A stretch of DNA of 64,000 nt from Dichetophora obliterata (lineage: Eukaryota; Arthropoda; Insecta; Diptera; Sciomyzidae), in assembly GCA_963920525.1 (NCBI GenBank), contig OY986440.1, positions 18,028,191 through 18,092,190 of the forward strand. The letters are read 5' to 3'. Numbering within the stretch: position 1 is the first letter of the stretch; each line of letters starts with the position of its first letter. The translations under genes were made by a program, and so were the position numbers. The notes below the pieces were generated by a model. It was not told the DNA's origin. It saw only the letters and a program-made list of their open reading frames with translations, and did no database searches. Positions 36,311 to 47,466 of the stretch are shown here, one piece after another.

Positions 36311-37071
36311 GTTATAGGTAAGGAAAACTGTATAAAAGTAATTGTATTAGTTTAAAAACTATGGTCATTAGTAATAACCAAAATGTTTGTTAAATTTAAC
36401 ATTTTAATGTGACTTTTAAGTTAAATAATTTTTTATATAACTAAGGGCCTATTTATTTTTGTATTATCTAGCTTTGCTGATCTCATCGGAGTTCTATATG
36501 TGATGCCTGCAGGGGAAACCATTTAAAAAAAAACGCGCCTTGCATTTTACCTCGAAGGTGGTGTGGAAAAAAATGCGTAAAATAAAGTTTCTAATCGACC
36601 CAAATAAAAGTTGTTTATAATTTTTTATTTTATTAATAAATGCGATTTTTTATGAAGTTATTTCAAACTTTACAGATACATACAACGATTAAACGATATA
36701 ATACAAGAAAGGTTTTCTTATTCCAAATATGAAAAAATTAATGGCTGCTCTCATCTGGTTTAGAAGCTAAAGGTGTCAAAAGTTGAAAAAATTTACTTGA
36801 ACTTGTTATATTTTTACTATATATAAACAAAACTAAGCAATTTTAATATATATGAAAAGAGAGGATCACAATTAATAAAAAAAGCATTTTAACTTTATTA
36901 ATAGTAATTTTTACACAAATTCATTTACCATGATGATCAAATAGTCTGCACTTTTCCACAAATGTATTTATTCTTTTTCGTAAATATTTCTTCGTTTAAT
37001 CGTCCACAACACCAGTTTGTAAATGATCTTATGTATGTACCAACATTAAAAAATGTTTAAAAACACTTAAA
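36311..37071. other. Transposase downstream region with shared 21-bp motif
   Basis: 36549-36569 (ACCTCGAAGGTGGTGTGGAA) matches 39175-39195 downstream of the second P-type exon with two differences, and weaker similarity (GGGGAAACC, poly-A) precedes both. Nothing else was recognised; it probably includes the 3' UTR. Confidence 0.5.
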
Positions 37072-37293
37072 GACATGAGTGGCTGAAGGTGATATGTCCC
37101 ATTTTCAGATTTTCGGTGTTATGTGCTTACAAACCATTTTTAAACTTAAAACAGCCAATGTTTGTGGCTATTTGGGAAATTAACTACTTCACAAAGTTTA
37201 ATTTAGTATAGATTTCAGTACAAATGTGAAAGTTTGAACTCAATTTTCTCTTAACTAGATTTTTGGGACATATCACCTTCATCCACTCATTTC
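37072..37293. mobile_element. 222-bp MITE, second copy of the intron-1 family
   Basis: GACATGAGTGGCTGAAGGTG at the left and CACCTTCATCCACTCAT at the right are inverted. GATATGTCCC and GGGACATATC continue the match inside. The interior differs in length from the 119-bp copy. Confidence 0.75.
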
Positions 37294-37499
37294 TTCACTT
37301 ATTATTTTTAAATTGCAACAACGTTTACTTCTAAATTACTTGAAAGAGGCCCTTTAATTTTTTCACTATTAACTTTTTAGCTCCAAATACACATTTTGAA
37401 AATATTAAAAAAGGCCATTTCAGCTAAGAGCAAAATGGAAAAAAAAGAGTTCCCGATCGGGCAGCAGCATATGGTAATACCATATTTACGGTCTGTTCC

Positions 37500-37662
37500 A
37501 TCAGCCCAATGATTTCTTTGCGCACAAATATGTTTCGTGCTTCATGAGTATGTGGTCGAGACATTCTTCAAGCAGTTCTACACAGAGTGTCTTAGCATTA
37601 CTGTTGTTGTCTGGCCGTTTGATCTGCTTCCATGATACGGCGATAGGATGAAACTGCAACTT
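37500..37662 (-). pseudogene. Possible Tc1/IS630-type transposase C-terminal fragment
   Basis: The minus frame reads KLQFHPIAVSWKQIKR, DNNSNAKTL and LLEECLDHI. The first resembles the catalytic-Glu end of DDE/D transposases of the Tc1/IS630 group (typically L-N-P-I-E-x-x-W-x-x-x-K), with the Glu changed to Ala. The fragment abuts the 3' end of the RpS21 retrocopy. This is a weak recognition. Confidence 0.3.
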
Positions 37663-37676
37663 TATTGGCAACAACT

Positions 37677-37928
37677 TTAGAAGTTCATGATAATAAGTCC
37701 GTCCTTCTTGATCAAACGCACAATGCAATCATCGGATTTACCCATACGTCTGATTTCACCGCAAATTGCATAGGTCTTGGAACCAACTTTCATTCGGCTG
37801 GTTTCTGCATCAACATCGACCAAGACCAATTGCACAGACGCCTAGTCCTTGACATGAATGATTCTGTTGGATGCTGAGCACTTTTTGGGGCAGCACAAAT
37901 CAACAGACTGTCCGGCGTCGTTTTCCAT
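37677..37928 (-). pseudogene. RpS21: Ribosomal protein S21 (eS21) retropseudogene
   Basis: A minus-strand ATG at 37928 opens [11 protein letters not shown], then [13 protein letters not shown], then TAG in place of one residue, then [47 protein letters not shown] and a stop at 37677. The length (84 codons with stop) equals eS21 of the small ribosomal subunit, and no introns are present, so it is a processed copy. The in-frame TAG and several substitutions show it is inactive. An AATAAA lies just downstream; no long poly(A) tract was seen. Confidence 0.92.
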
Positions 37929-38405
37929 GTTTATAGATTTTTTTACAAGTTTACAAAATGTATGACACTCGGCAATGGCGTAAAAAAAACACATTAAAAT
38001 ACTGTGAGCTTGGTAATTCTAAACAGTTTAATATATTTTATTTAATGAAATCTTCACGATATATACACAAATAAACATTCAGCACGCACAAAAATGAAAA
38101 CAGTATAATTTTTAACACATTTGACAGTTTTATATCAGCTTTTTTTCATTGTCTTTTACGCTCAAAGAAGTAAAATATAAGGAAATGGTGTTGCTTACAC
38201 ATACACTGTACGTGAACTGTCGCACACTTCGTAAATTGTGCGAGCGAGAAAGAGTGTGTTTTTTGACAGTTTTGAGAACCCTGGCATCTGATTAGAAGTC
38301 TCCTCAGCAAAATATTCGAAAATAATTTAATTTAATATTTTAATATTATTTTAATATTTAATATTTTCGATAGTTGTTTTCTTAACGATCATAATTACTT
38401 TGCAG

Positions 38406-38890
38406 ATGCCAGTATTTTAACTGAGTATACAGGACATGTAGTTAGATATATAGCAGGGTTTGTTGTATTTAAATTGCAATCAATTCTAGAATGTAGTGAA
38501 TGCAAAATAGACTTGGAGGGGGAAAGTAGTCAGCAATCGCTAATTAGCTTTAAGTCAAAGGGGTATTTGAAAAATCTTTCTAAATCGGTTGAAGACGTTT
38601 GTATTATTGCTGAAAAAGAGCTACGCATACAAACAAAATTGTTAGATAAAGGCAAGTCTATTTTGCATAAAACTTATTATAATAGAATTTTGTTAAACAC
38701 ACAACACTCCCTGATAGGTAAAAGTATATTTGATGGTCATATTAAGTCTTCCGGCCATTATAATATTGTAGTTAAATATATAATTGAATTTTTTTTAAAA
38801 ACAAGGTATTTTTATATAACTAAAAAAACTAATGAAAAACCAACAATTAGGCAAAAATTACATAAAACTATTCATTTCAAAGGAGTTTAA
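38406..38890 (+). pseudogene. Second P-superfamily terminal exon
   Basis: After a TTTGCAG acceptor, phase 1, the frame reads LTEYTGHVVRYIAGFVVFKL, CSECKIDLE, then LISFKSKGYLKNLSKSVEDV, the Y-I-x-G-(Y/F)-V ... C-x2-C ... GGLxxPS pattern of the P-type transposase C-terminus. It differs strongly from the 35.6-kb exon, so it is a different subfamily. No other exon of it was found upstream. A 21-bp motif shared with the first gene lies 285 bp downstream. Confidence 0.65.
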
Positions 38891-39425
38891 AAATAATTTA
38901 TTTCATTTGTGTTCATTTATTATTTTTATTAATTTATTTATATAATTATTATAATTTATAAATTTTTCAATTTTTATACTTTAAAAAATTTAATGCATGC
39001 ATTTTTTCTATAAATGAAAATAAATCAAGTAGATAACTTTTATCATATTTATTTTCTTGCTAATTCACACCTTTTTATAATTTTACTAATATTATTTTTT
39101 GCTTTCGGGTGAAATAGGCCTACTGGGGAACCGAACACCCAAAAAAAAAAAATCGGTAACGCACCAATTTGTATACCTCAAGGGTGGTGTGGAAATACAA
39201 TTTAATATTTTAATGTATAAGAAAAAACATTAACAGTTTGGGCCTTCTTTCACGATGTAACCGAATACGGCCCCGTGTAAATGTTTCTGTATTTGTGTAA
39301 ACCAACACCAATCTAAAAAATACCACACTTTTGTGCTATTACACCACTTCCTTATATCTTACTTCTTTGTTTACGCTCTTCTTATGTTTGACAGCGAAGG
39401 TACCCACCTCTCTGTGACGACACTA
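38891..39425. other. Downstream region of the second P-type exon
   Basis: A/T-rich. It contains the shared motif ACCTCAAGGGTGGTGTGGAA at 39175 and nothing else recognisable. Confidence 0.5.
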
Positions 39426-39520
39426 CCATGTTGAATATACCTAGTTGCCCGGATTGTCCGCAAGAGCCTTTTATGTGTGTAGAATGTTTTGGAAGTCACC
39501 AAACAAGTTTAACGTGTCAA
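39426..39520 (+). pseudogene. piggyBac-type cysteine-rich domain fragment
   Basis: A frame starting at 39430 reads PSCPDCPQEPFMCVECFGSH, the second half of the piggyBac C-terminal cross-brace finger (C-x2-C, then CxxCF..H). It ends 15 bp before the Helitron start at 39535. Confidence 0.6.
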
Positions 39521-40701
39521 TTTGTGTCTTTTCATCTATAGTAATAAAACTCATTTTCTGTTTGTTTGTTTGGCCTTTATACGAATCTAAACGGCTCATC
39601 GGATTTTGCTCAAACTAGGTACACATATTAAGTGCATCCCAACTTAAAATGTTACATAGTTAGTTTTTGCCACGCACCGTCTGAAATTTTTCAACTAACG
39701 GTAATTTGGTTATTATGAAAGTTTTTAGCATCGGAGATTTTTGTGTATTTAATTTTAAAAATTTTTTGTTATTCTTACATCAAAAACACTGACATATCTT
39801 CAAATTGGAGACATTTTCAGTACAACGGCTTTTTCATAAAACATCGTTGCCTAAGAATGAGAAAAAAACGACATGAAAATCAAAGTTTGATCATTCGATG
39901 CAAATATCTCCGCTGTCCATTTATATATTTCATTCAAATTTTTTTTGTTCAAAAATTCAATAAAATCACTTTACAAAAATAGGTAGAACTGTACCGTTAA
40001 GTCAGTGTATAATATGTTTTATGATTATGTCAAAAAAGGTCCAAAATATTGACTTTTTACTCAAAAAATGACTCAAGAATTGTTGTTGTTGTAAAAATGA
40101 AATCAATTAAAATTTCACATCTGCCTACCTGTTTTTGTCATCAAAACAACAAGGGTACCCCTTTGATTTTTTTCGCGAAATTTATTTTCTCCAAAATGTT
40201 TTTATATTTTTTACAAAAAATTCAAGTCTCAAAAATAATTTATGTGAAAAAATTACCCCAATATCTCTTTCCAATCAAAAGTTTTCATACCAGACTATTT
40301 ATAAAACTGAGTTTTGTTTTAAAATTCTATATATAGTTTGAACGTCCCCATTTATCTCTAAGAATGCAGTTGTGTGTATTTAGAGAAATTACGAACATTT
40401 TGGATTATATAAAATCTTCCTTATAGTAATCTACTTAGTTTTTTGGCCTCGCCACCCCCTCCTGTTAAATTTGTTTTGTTGCGATGGCTCTATTTTTTCT
40501 CACTATTGTGTCACCGTTGTCACTTAGTTCTTTATCAATGTTACTTTAAATGTTGTATATATATCACAATTTTATCGAAAAGATGACTGTGAATAAGAAT
40601 GCTGTAAAAGTTAATATTTTCATGTAATCAGTTTCAGCTACATGGCGATATAATAAAACATATGCGCATCTGGTCAGCACAATTATTTCATTAGTTTTGA
40701 T

Positions 40702-41053
40702 CATGGTAGAAGAATACAGGTATATGCACTAGATGAGAGCATACTGCCGGAATTGTCAAAACGAAGCAAAACTTTTTCTTTATTTTCTTTTGTTTTACCC
40801 CTTTTCCACACGGAAAGTTTTATTGCCGGCAATTCTGCGGTACAGGCAAGTCTGTACTGGCAAGTTTTTCTTCTGTGCTGTTCTTTCTTTGATGCTGTGC
40901 TCTTCTTTCCTTTGTATTTTCGACTTGCTGGCAAGAAAAATTGCCGTGTGGAAAAGGGGTATTTCCATTCGCCACACAGCTAAATTTGACAAACATGGCA
41001 GTATGGAAAGAGAGCACAGTCAGCGCTGCATATACCTCTATCCTTCTACCATG
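40702..41053. mobile_element. P-like MITE, CATG ends, 8-bp duplication GTTTTGAT
   Basis: CATGGTAGAAG at the left is inverted at the right, and similarity continues through AGGTATATGCA (27 bp with two mismatches). GTTTTGAT is duplicated exactly (40694-40701, 41054-41061). An 8-bp duplication and about 30-bp inverted ends starting CATG are the hallmarks of P-type elements (the Drosophila P element also begins CATGA). No coding capacity. Confidence 0.75.
40797..40960. mobile_element. 164-bp MITE nested in the P-like MITE
   Basis: ACCCCTTTTCCACACGG at 40797 is exactly inverted at 40944-40960. Flanking TA on both sides suggests a TA target if the first and last A/T are counted as target. Open frames on both strands are chance. 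Confidence 0.75.
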
Positions 41054-41805
41054 GTTTTGATCTATGCGTTAAATTCACAGATAGATGGCGCCACATTTGT
41101 AAGAACTGTGGGTACAAACTATACACCTTGCGGTGAATAGCTGAATAATGTTTTTTCAAAAGTTTCTTCAAATTTAACCCCACACGTTTGGAATTACAGA
41201 CAGGTGGCGCTATTTTCTGCTTACAGAAGAATATCTGATGTTCTTATGCAGCTAGCAGATAAGTTTTGCGAAATATTTTGCGAAAATGCTATATTGCTAC
41301 CAAACTTTTAAAAAGTAAAATAATGCAGTACTGCCAGTTTTTTCAGTCGCAGCGTCATCTAGCGTCATCAACACTTAAAAACATAGAATTGGATCAATTT
41401 AAATGTCCAGCTCACTTGCTGGATTTCTTGTTGTTTTTGCTTTGCTTGCAAATGCGATTATATGATCCTGCTCTCCAATGAAAAAACGCAGCTAATATAA
41501 ATTTTAGTAGGTACAATCATTTTTAGTGCAACGAATTTTTCATAAAACATTGATAGCTAATAATGAGAAAAAAAATTATATGAAAATCAAAGTTTTTGCT
41601 TTTAATGCAAATAACTCCGCTGTTTTTAATATATTTCATTAAAATTTTTTTTTATTAAAAAGTTAAATATATTTTTATATATATATATTTTTATATTTTT
41701 AGTTTATATTTTTATATAAATCTTTGTTTAGACGTTAAAATGTCCATATCTCAAGGACGCATTGTTTTATTTGTTGAAAAGGTAATTGTGCTTGCTTTAA
41801 GATTA

Positions 41806-42893
41806 GGTTAGGTTAAACCGGATGCCTTCGTGAGGCTCACATAGACCAATTCAGGTCCTTAGTGGTACCGGTAGCGAACAGAAGGAACCTTTGTGTTTGT
41901 TTTTAAAAGTCTTTAAAGATTTGCGTTGAGTTCGCAAACCTTAGGAGGGATTCTAGAGACACCCTGGCTACATCTTTAAGTGACGGGAACGTCGATGAGC
42001 CTAGTCTCGATCTATGTAGGGCGGGGCATGTGCATAGTAGGTGCTCCAGAGTCTCCACTGTGCCCAGTTCTTTGCACTTCCTGCAGTTGTCATCCGTGGT
42101 GATGCCAAGCTTCCTCGCGTGGGCTGCCGTCATGCAGTGACCAGTGAGCATGCCCACTAGTGTCCTGCAGTCTTTGCGCGGGCGTGCCAAGATGAACAGA
42201 GTTCGTTTTTCGCATTGTGCATTGCACATGATTTTCGAGATCTTGCACGTTGTCGTATCTCTCCATCTACGATTCACTGCTAGTGCGGCTCTTCTTTCGA
42301 GGTTCCTGTACAACTCTTGTAGCGGAGTAAGTACATGTTCTGCGAGTACTGATTCCAGCCCGGCGCCTTCCTTTGCTAAACCATCTGCCATCTCGTTTCC
42401 CTCAATGCCCTGGTGGCTAGGGACCCAGTAGATGCGCACTCTTTTCGAAGCGCATATTGCATCTAGTGCATCTCTGCCAGCCAAGACACTTTTGGACTTG
42501 ATGCTAGCGGAGCGCATGGATTTGATCGCCGCTTGACTGTCAACGAAAATGTTGATGTTAGAGTGTTGTGTGTCCATGCTGAGGGCTATCTCAGCAGCCT
42601 TCCTTATGGCAAATATTTCCGCCTGGAAGATACTGCAGTGGTTCGGCAGTTTATATGGCTGCCTTATAATAGGCTCTGCGCAATACACCGCCGCACCTAC
42701 CCCCGTAGGCATTTTGGAGCCGTCGGTAAATATGTTGACCGCCTGCTGTGCTTGTTCTATACCTTTGCACCAGTCGTTTGGTCCCAGAAGAGTTCGTACT
42801 TTGGAATTGACTATCGTGCGAGGTACCATGTAGTCCGTGCTACTAAGTAGATCCTTTCCGATTGTACAATGTCCAAAATTTAAGATTAAGTAA
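41806..42893 (-). pseudogene. 5'-truncated non-LTR retrotransposon with RNase H domain
   Basis: A 308-codon minus frame (42829-41903, and open further upstream to about 42890) has the RNase H motifs NIFTDGSK (D), FQAEIFAI (E), IFVDSQAA (D) and WVPSHQGIEGNEMAD. It is followed by a Cys-rich end (CRKCKELGTVETLEHLLCTC) typical of I/LOA/R1-like ORF2 C-termini. GCTTTAAGATTA is duplicated at 41794-41805 and 42894-42905, so both borders are clear. The 3' end reads (TAACC)2 in the sense direction. The endonuclease and most of the reverse transcriptase are missing by 5' truncation; the remaining frame is intact. Confidence 0.88.
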
Positions 42894-43182
42894 GCTTTAA
42901 GATTAAGTATGTATAAAAATTCTTTTTAATTTTTAAAATATGTTTTTCGTACCCCATCTTTGAATTCAATTAGCTCACCGCAAGAGATGGAACCACCAAC
43001 AACAAACATTTTCCAAAACTTTTTTGGAGTAATGTTCGTTCAATTACCTTTCTAACGGTAGCTTACAAATAAAATTCAACATGTTTTTCATTATTTCAGA
43101 TTTTAAAAAGCATTTAATAGAGAAGTGTATGTTAAAATGTTTATATTAATGACTCTCGAGTAACACCGGGTTTATCAGCTAG

Positions 43183-43868
43183 TATATTAATAAATTATCA
43201 AATTTGATCAAGAAATTAATAGGAAAAGTAGTTCAAAATTATTTTTTACTTTTTAATGACTTTGAAGTCGCTTTTTTATGTTAACAAGTTTTTATTTTTA
43301 ATAAAATGGCAAACTCAAAGTTTGTGTTAAAAAGAATTAAAAAAGTAAGGGTTCTTTTTTATCAAGACTACCACCCATAAGGAAAAGGTAGCGCATTAAA
43401 AATCTTTATTTATTGCTTACGGCAGCATTCTAGAATAAAGGACCGAATTTCGGGCCTCTCTTAACGGTCGATAAAAAGAACCAATAAATATTTTTACTAT
43501 AAATTTTTTTATCACTTATTTAGTCAAAAAAATTTACAAACATTTTTTAAAAATAATTATTTTTAACACTCTGCAGCGTGTTGAGTAGAGGTGAGAAAAA
43601 ATACCGTGTCCATCTTGACACGATATCAACCCTTCTAGTTATCTGAAAAAAAAAGAATTGTTAATTATTAACAGCCATTTTTCGCGAAATTTACTTCGGC
43701 CTTTGACAATTGCCGACTTTTCAATTGCCGACATGTAAATTTTTATGAAATAAGACTCTGATCTGGTCCGAATTCAATCAGGGAAAGGGTGAGAATATTT
43801 GTGGAAGCATGTTTTAATCTTTACAGATCATGTATTAAAATTAAGCTAATAAGTTTTCTTTTCTTCAG
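43183..43868. other. Receptor intron 1, 3' end
   Basis: A/T-rich sequence. A short inverted pair GGTTCTTTTTTATC / GATAAAAAGAACC lies near 43347 and 43470. The intron ends with a TTTTCTTTTCTTCAG acceptor. Confidence 0.55.
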
Positions 43869-44039
43869 ACAAAACAATAGCAATTTTTACTGAATTAGAA
43901 CGCGATAGCCACGTTGAGCTTGCCTTTAAATATGCCGCTTATAGAAATTATAAAGACATGACGGTTCTGCCAAATACTCAACTAGTCTACAACATTGAAT
44001 ACGTTCCTTGCGACGACTCCTTTCGTACAACAAAAAAAG
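43869..44039 (+). pseudogene. Kainate-type receptor, exon 2 (amino-terminal domain)
   Basis: After the acceptor the frame, phase-matched to exon 1, reads IFTELERDSHVELAFKYAAY then LPNTQLVYNIEYVP and DDSFRTTKK, the start of the extracellular amino-terminal domain of insect kainate receptors. It ends in phase 1 at GTGAAA. There are no stops, but the next amino-terminal-domain and ligand-binding exons are not found before 47467. Confidence 0.8.
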
Positions 44040-44170
44040 GTGAAACACTCCGCCAAGTTTGGTACTGTTTTGTACCAAACGATACAAACATGCTGCCAAC
44101 ATGTCCCTGATTAGAACAAGAAAATAACATTCACAGGCTGGGAAATGAATCTTAATGATATTCACCTCTA

Positions 44171-44381
44171 TCATGAAACATTTTATCCCAGGAGTTGTAA
44201 AAGTGAGTTTCCGTTTTTAAGATAAAGTTAAAAAACTTTTTGGAAATTTTTAATGCAACTTTGTTTATCAACCGCCAATTTTCCGCCAATAAGTGTAAAA
44301 TAAAAAAAATTAGATGTCTTTATCTGCTATCTTAAAACCGGAAATTCCCTTTTACAACTCCCGGGAGATAATGTTTCATGA
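44171..44381. mobile_element. 211-bp MITE (family shared with 54613-54820)
   Basis: TCATGAAACATTTTATCCCA at the left and ...GGAGATAATGTTTCATGA at the right are inverted, followed inward by GGAGTTGTAAAAG, TTCCG, TTTTAAGATA. The copy at 54613 has the same plan with ATTCTGAATG ends, CCCGAGGAATTGG and a shared inner TTTTTAAGA...GATAAAG(A/T). Confidence 0.65.
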
Positions 44382-46535
44382 TTGGGCTGATTGTCACGAA
44401 AATGCAATCGGGTTAGCTCTCATTAAAGAAGCAAATCTTGGGAACCATTAAAAACTCGAGCGATTTTATCCGTGATTATAACAATACTTTTTACAATATT
44501 GCTATTATGTCGAAACCAACACTGGGGGAAACAACGAATGTTCAAATTGTTCACTCGCGTGCATAAATTCAATTTGTAAATATTTACTTGGATAAATAAA
44601 ATTAACTTAAATATAAAAAGAATTTAATGGACCACAAACACAATTACCGTTGGCTAGTCGCACTTCACGACCTCGGTGTTGAAACCAGAGATAAAGAGAT
44701 AGGAAACTTAAATTTTGTGACGTCAAAACATATGTTTTTTCCATTTTTATGTACTTTGGTGAAACTCATTTATTGTGTACGTGACTTCACCTCAGATCAG
44801 TGTTGCCTCAACGATTCTAAAAAAAGTATCCATGAAAAGGTCACAAATGTATCCACATCCGAAAAAAAGTATGCACATATTGCAGTACTGAAACCCAGTT
44901 TTTTAAACTTTCCTAACAATTCTATTTATTTAATTTGAAGACAAATAAATAGTTTAACAAACAATTTGTTAAAATGTAATAGTAAGAAACGAAGCATGTA
45001 CATATATAAAATAATAAATAATATTATTAGGACCTAGCTTGAATATTTTAAATATTTTTAGGATTTATTTTTTTAAAAGTTAAAATAATGAACAATGATA
45101 TTTAAACTTTAAAGGTATATTGCAATAAAAATTTTTGATTATGACGCGCTTTTGAAATGTAAGTCCCAAAACAGGGTTTTTAACTGGTTATTCAGTGTAA
45201 AATACACGATTTTTTTAAATTTTGATAGCGAAAGCCACTGATGTGAATAACATATTAAAATTTTAGATGATTCGGCTGAATAGCTTTTATTTTCGATACA
45301 ACACATTGCCGAAAAAAGTAGTTTTGAGATAAATGAGTGTATTGAGAGTATGTATATTTCTGCTGTGAGCTCGATAGCTGCTAAAACGGCTGTAGAAGCG
45401 GAGATAATGTCAGTATCCTTAAAAAATTTAACAGTAAATTCTCAAAAACTATACTTTTGAAATTTTAAGAAGAAATAGAAGATACAAATTTTAGACAACC
45501 TGCTCCTGCCTTAAAAAGGAACATATGTACATTTCACTACTTCAGTCTGTTATATTTTGTGTTATTTTTATATATTTTATAAATTATATTTATATTTATT
45601 ATATAAATATATATTTATATTTATTATATTATATTTATTATATTATATATTTATATTTATTATATAAATAGCGATTACGATTCATAACAATTAGATTTAT
45701 TTTAAAAATAATAACAATCATTATATAATCCTTATGGGAGATGTTTTCGATAAGTAATTGATTTCGATTACAAATAATCAAAAAATAATTACGACAACTT
45801 GGAATTACGAAAATAATCAAAAAGAATAAAAAGTTATCAAGAAACAATAATCCGACTACATTTAGAAATTATTTTTGATTCTGTTTGAGGTCGACTCGCA
45901 TCGTTTCAACGGTGAGGTTGTGAAGTGCAACCAGTCATTTTTAACTGAAATCGCCCATACGCTGATACGATTTTTTCATTTAACACAGTTATACGAAAAC
46001 TTAATCAGTTTTATTAACAAAAGTATTGGGTTCTTTGAACTTTGGGTTCATGGTTCCTTCTCTGTTACCGCTGCTAATGCTATACATAATAAAAAAAAAA
46101 TCAAACATAGTTTCTAAAAGTACTCTGATTATTTTTCTTGATTACTTTAAATTCTTTTTGATTATTTTCGACATCTAAAGTAATCGTAATTATTCTGCAA
46201 TTTTTATAATTATATTACGATTATAGACAGAAAAGAATTGTACTTAATCAATTATTTTACAATTTTAAAAATATAATCGAATTGCTAATGAATACGATAA
46301 GTAATAATTTTTTAACAGCTATGATACAAAATAATATATAAATAAATAAAAAAGTAATTTAATAGCTTATTCAGTTAATTGTAATATAAATAAAATGGGT
46401 TGCTATTGTCCTTTATTTATATTAAATTTAAAAATTCGTTTTTTAGTATTTTGCAAAACAATATGCCTTTACTTATTCCCAAAAAAATCTACTAGTCTTA
46501 TCGTTTATAGGTAAGACTTAAATTAGAAAAAATTC
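44382..46535. other. Receptor region without exons; repeats shared with 55.8-56.9 kb
   Basis: Missing receptor exons would be expected here but none was seen. AAAAAAGTATCCATGAAAAGG (44823), TTTATTTAATTTgAAGACaA (44927) and a later CTTATTCAGTT...GGGTTGCTATTG block (46365) recur in order at 55815, 55990 and 56205. They appear to be two copies of one old element, probably hAT. AGAGATAAAGAGAT(A/G)GGAAAC is at 44688 and 55068, and inverted at 47090. Confidence 0.45.
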
Positions 46536-46695
46536 ATTCAGCAGCAGCTGTTTTATGAGGCAGACTTAATATATTTATCACAAAATTGTAAAGTTCTTTG
46601 TAAAGAGGTTGCATTAATGCATCTTTTGATAAAAAAGTACTGTCCAAAAATGTCTCAATGTCATAATTATTCTTAAAGTTTTTATTGAATTTAAA
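46536..46695 (-). pseudogene. hAT-like transposase C-terminal relic
   Basis: The minus frame reads NYDIETFLDSTFLSKD, PLYKELYNFVINILSLPH and KTAAAE before a stop. The LPHxxAxxER start of the hAT dimerisation block is recognisable, lacking the rest. The similar stretch at 56870-56935 (SKAAAERIFFDLKLK on the minus strand) is a second copy. Confidence 0.45.
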
Positions 46696-46806
46696 GAAAT
46701 ACCTCTTTTTTTCTATTTTTGCAAATAAAACATATATTCATATATAAGTATGAAAAAAGTATCCATAAATTTTTCCTAACGGCAACACTGCTTGGAATTA
46801 TTCCTA

Positions 46807-46853
46807 TGGTGAAATTATCTTAGAATAATTATCTTAGAATAATTTCACCATGA
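46807..46853. repeat. Short palindrome
   Basis: ATGGTGAAATTAT and ATAATTTCACCAT flank a repeated CTTAGAATAATTAT core. Confidence 0.7.
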
Positions 46854-47176
46854 TGTTTCAGGGATGCTTTCCATTGCATTTCCGAAGTCTTTTTTGGTAT
46901 GCCTTTTGTTACCCATTTTGTTCCAATAATATGCAGTTTTACAGTTATCGGATCTCAAACGTAACTGGTGAAATTCTTCAAACTACCATAAACCAGGGTT
47001 GTTTTCCGTTGATTTTACGACCACTTATAAATGTTGTGTGTTAGTATTGGAGCCAATTTAATGTAAAATCGAACATAGTGCTATCCCTCTCCAACGGAGT
47101 TTCCCATCTCTTTATCTTTGGTTGAAACGACGCGAATCGAATGTTTAATAACTTTATTGCTTTTTAATGCTTAAAG

Positions 47177-47274
47177 CAGTGATCGACAGCTTTGCCCCGA
47201 AAGCTTTTCCACCAAAGCTCTTTTTGCTTTCACTTTGGTGGGAAAAGCTTTTGGGGCAAAGCTGTCGATTACTG
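47177..47274. mobile_element. 98-bp hAT-like MITE, nearly one hairpin
   Basis: CAGTGATCGACAGCTTTGCC is inverted as GGCAAAGCTGTCGATTACTG, and the match continues through AAAGCTTTTCCACCAAAG with few gaps. The flanking octamers GCTTAAAG and GTTTTAAG are a possible decayed 8-bp duplication. It sits 190 bp upstream of a receptor exon. Confidence 0.75.
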
Positions 47275-47466
47275 GTTTTAAGCTACGCTGAATGATCCAG
47301 TTGAAATCGCCAGTATTTTCACTATCTCAAATAACAGTAGTCATGTTACAATACAAGTTATTTTTTATCCTCAACCTGAAACTGTTCGAATGTCAAAACT
47401 TTACTGATCGCACTTGCAGAAATCAGAGCGTGCTCAGACGCGTTTCTTCTCATTCATGAATCCGTT

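Larger units (their letters stand above)
39535..43182. mobile_element. Non-autonomous Helitron, 3.65 kb
   Basis: It begins TCTATAGTAATAAAACTCAT and ends CCGGGTTTATCAGCTAG, flanked by A and T as expected for Helitron insertion between A and T. No Rep/helicase ORF is present. The 5' 650 bp is repeated at 31307-31895, and a short part again at 41515-41680. It carries three nested insertions: a P-like MITE (40702-41053), a MITE in that MITE, and a truncated non-LTR copy (41806-42893). The terminal TCTA...CTAG(T) pattern is known for insect Helitrons. Confidence 0.75.

Noticed and set aside
40701..41140. Several overlapping ORFs on both strands
   Set aside because: They cross the ends of two nested MITEs; the palindromic DNA makes mirror ORFs.
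41801..41815. True telomere repeat array
   Set aside because: Only two TTAGG-like units are present, at the end of a retrocopy with its own target duplication.
42144..42850. Plus-strand ORFs of 94-105 codons
   Set aside because: They are antisense shadows of the RNase H-containing non-LTR frame.
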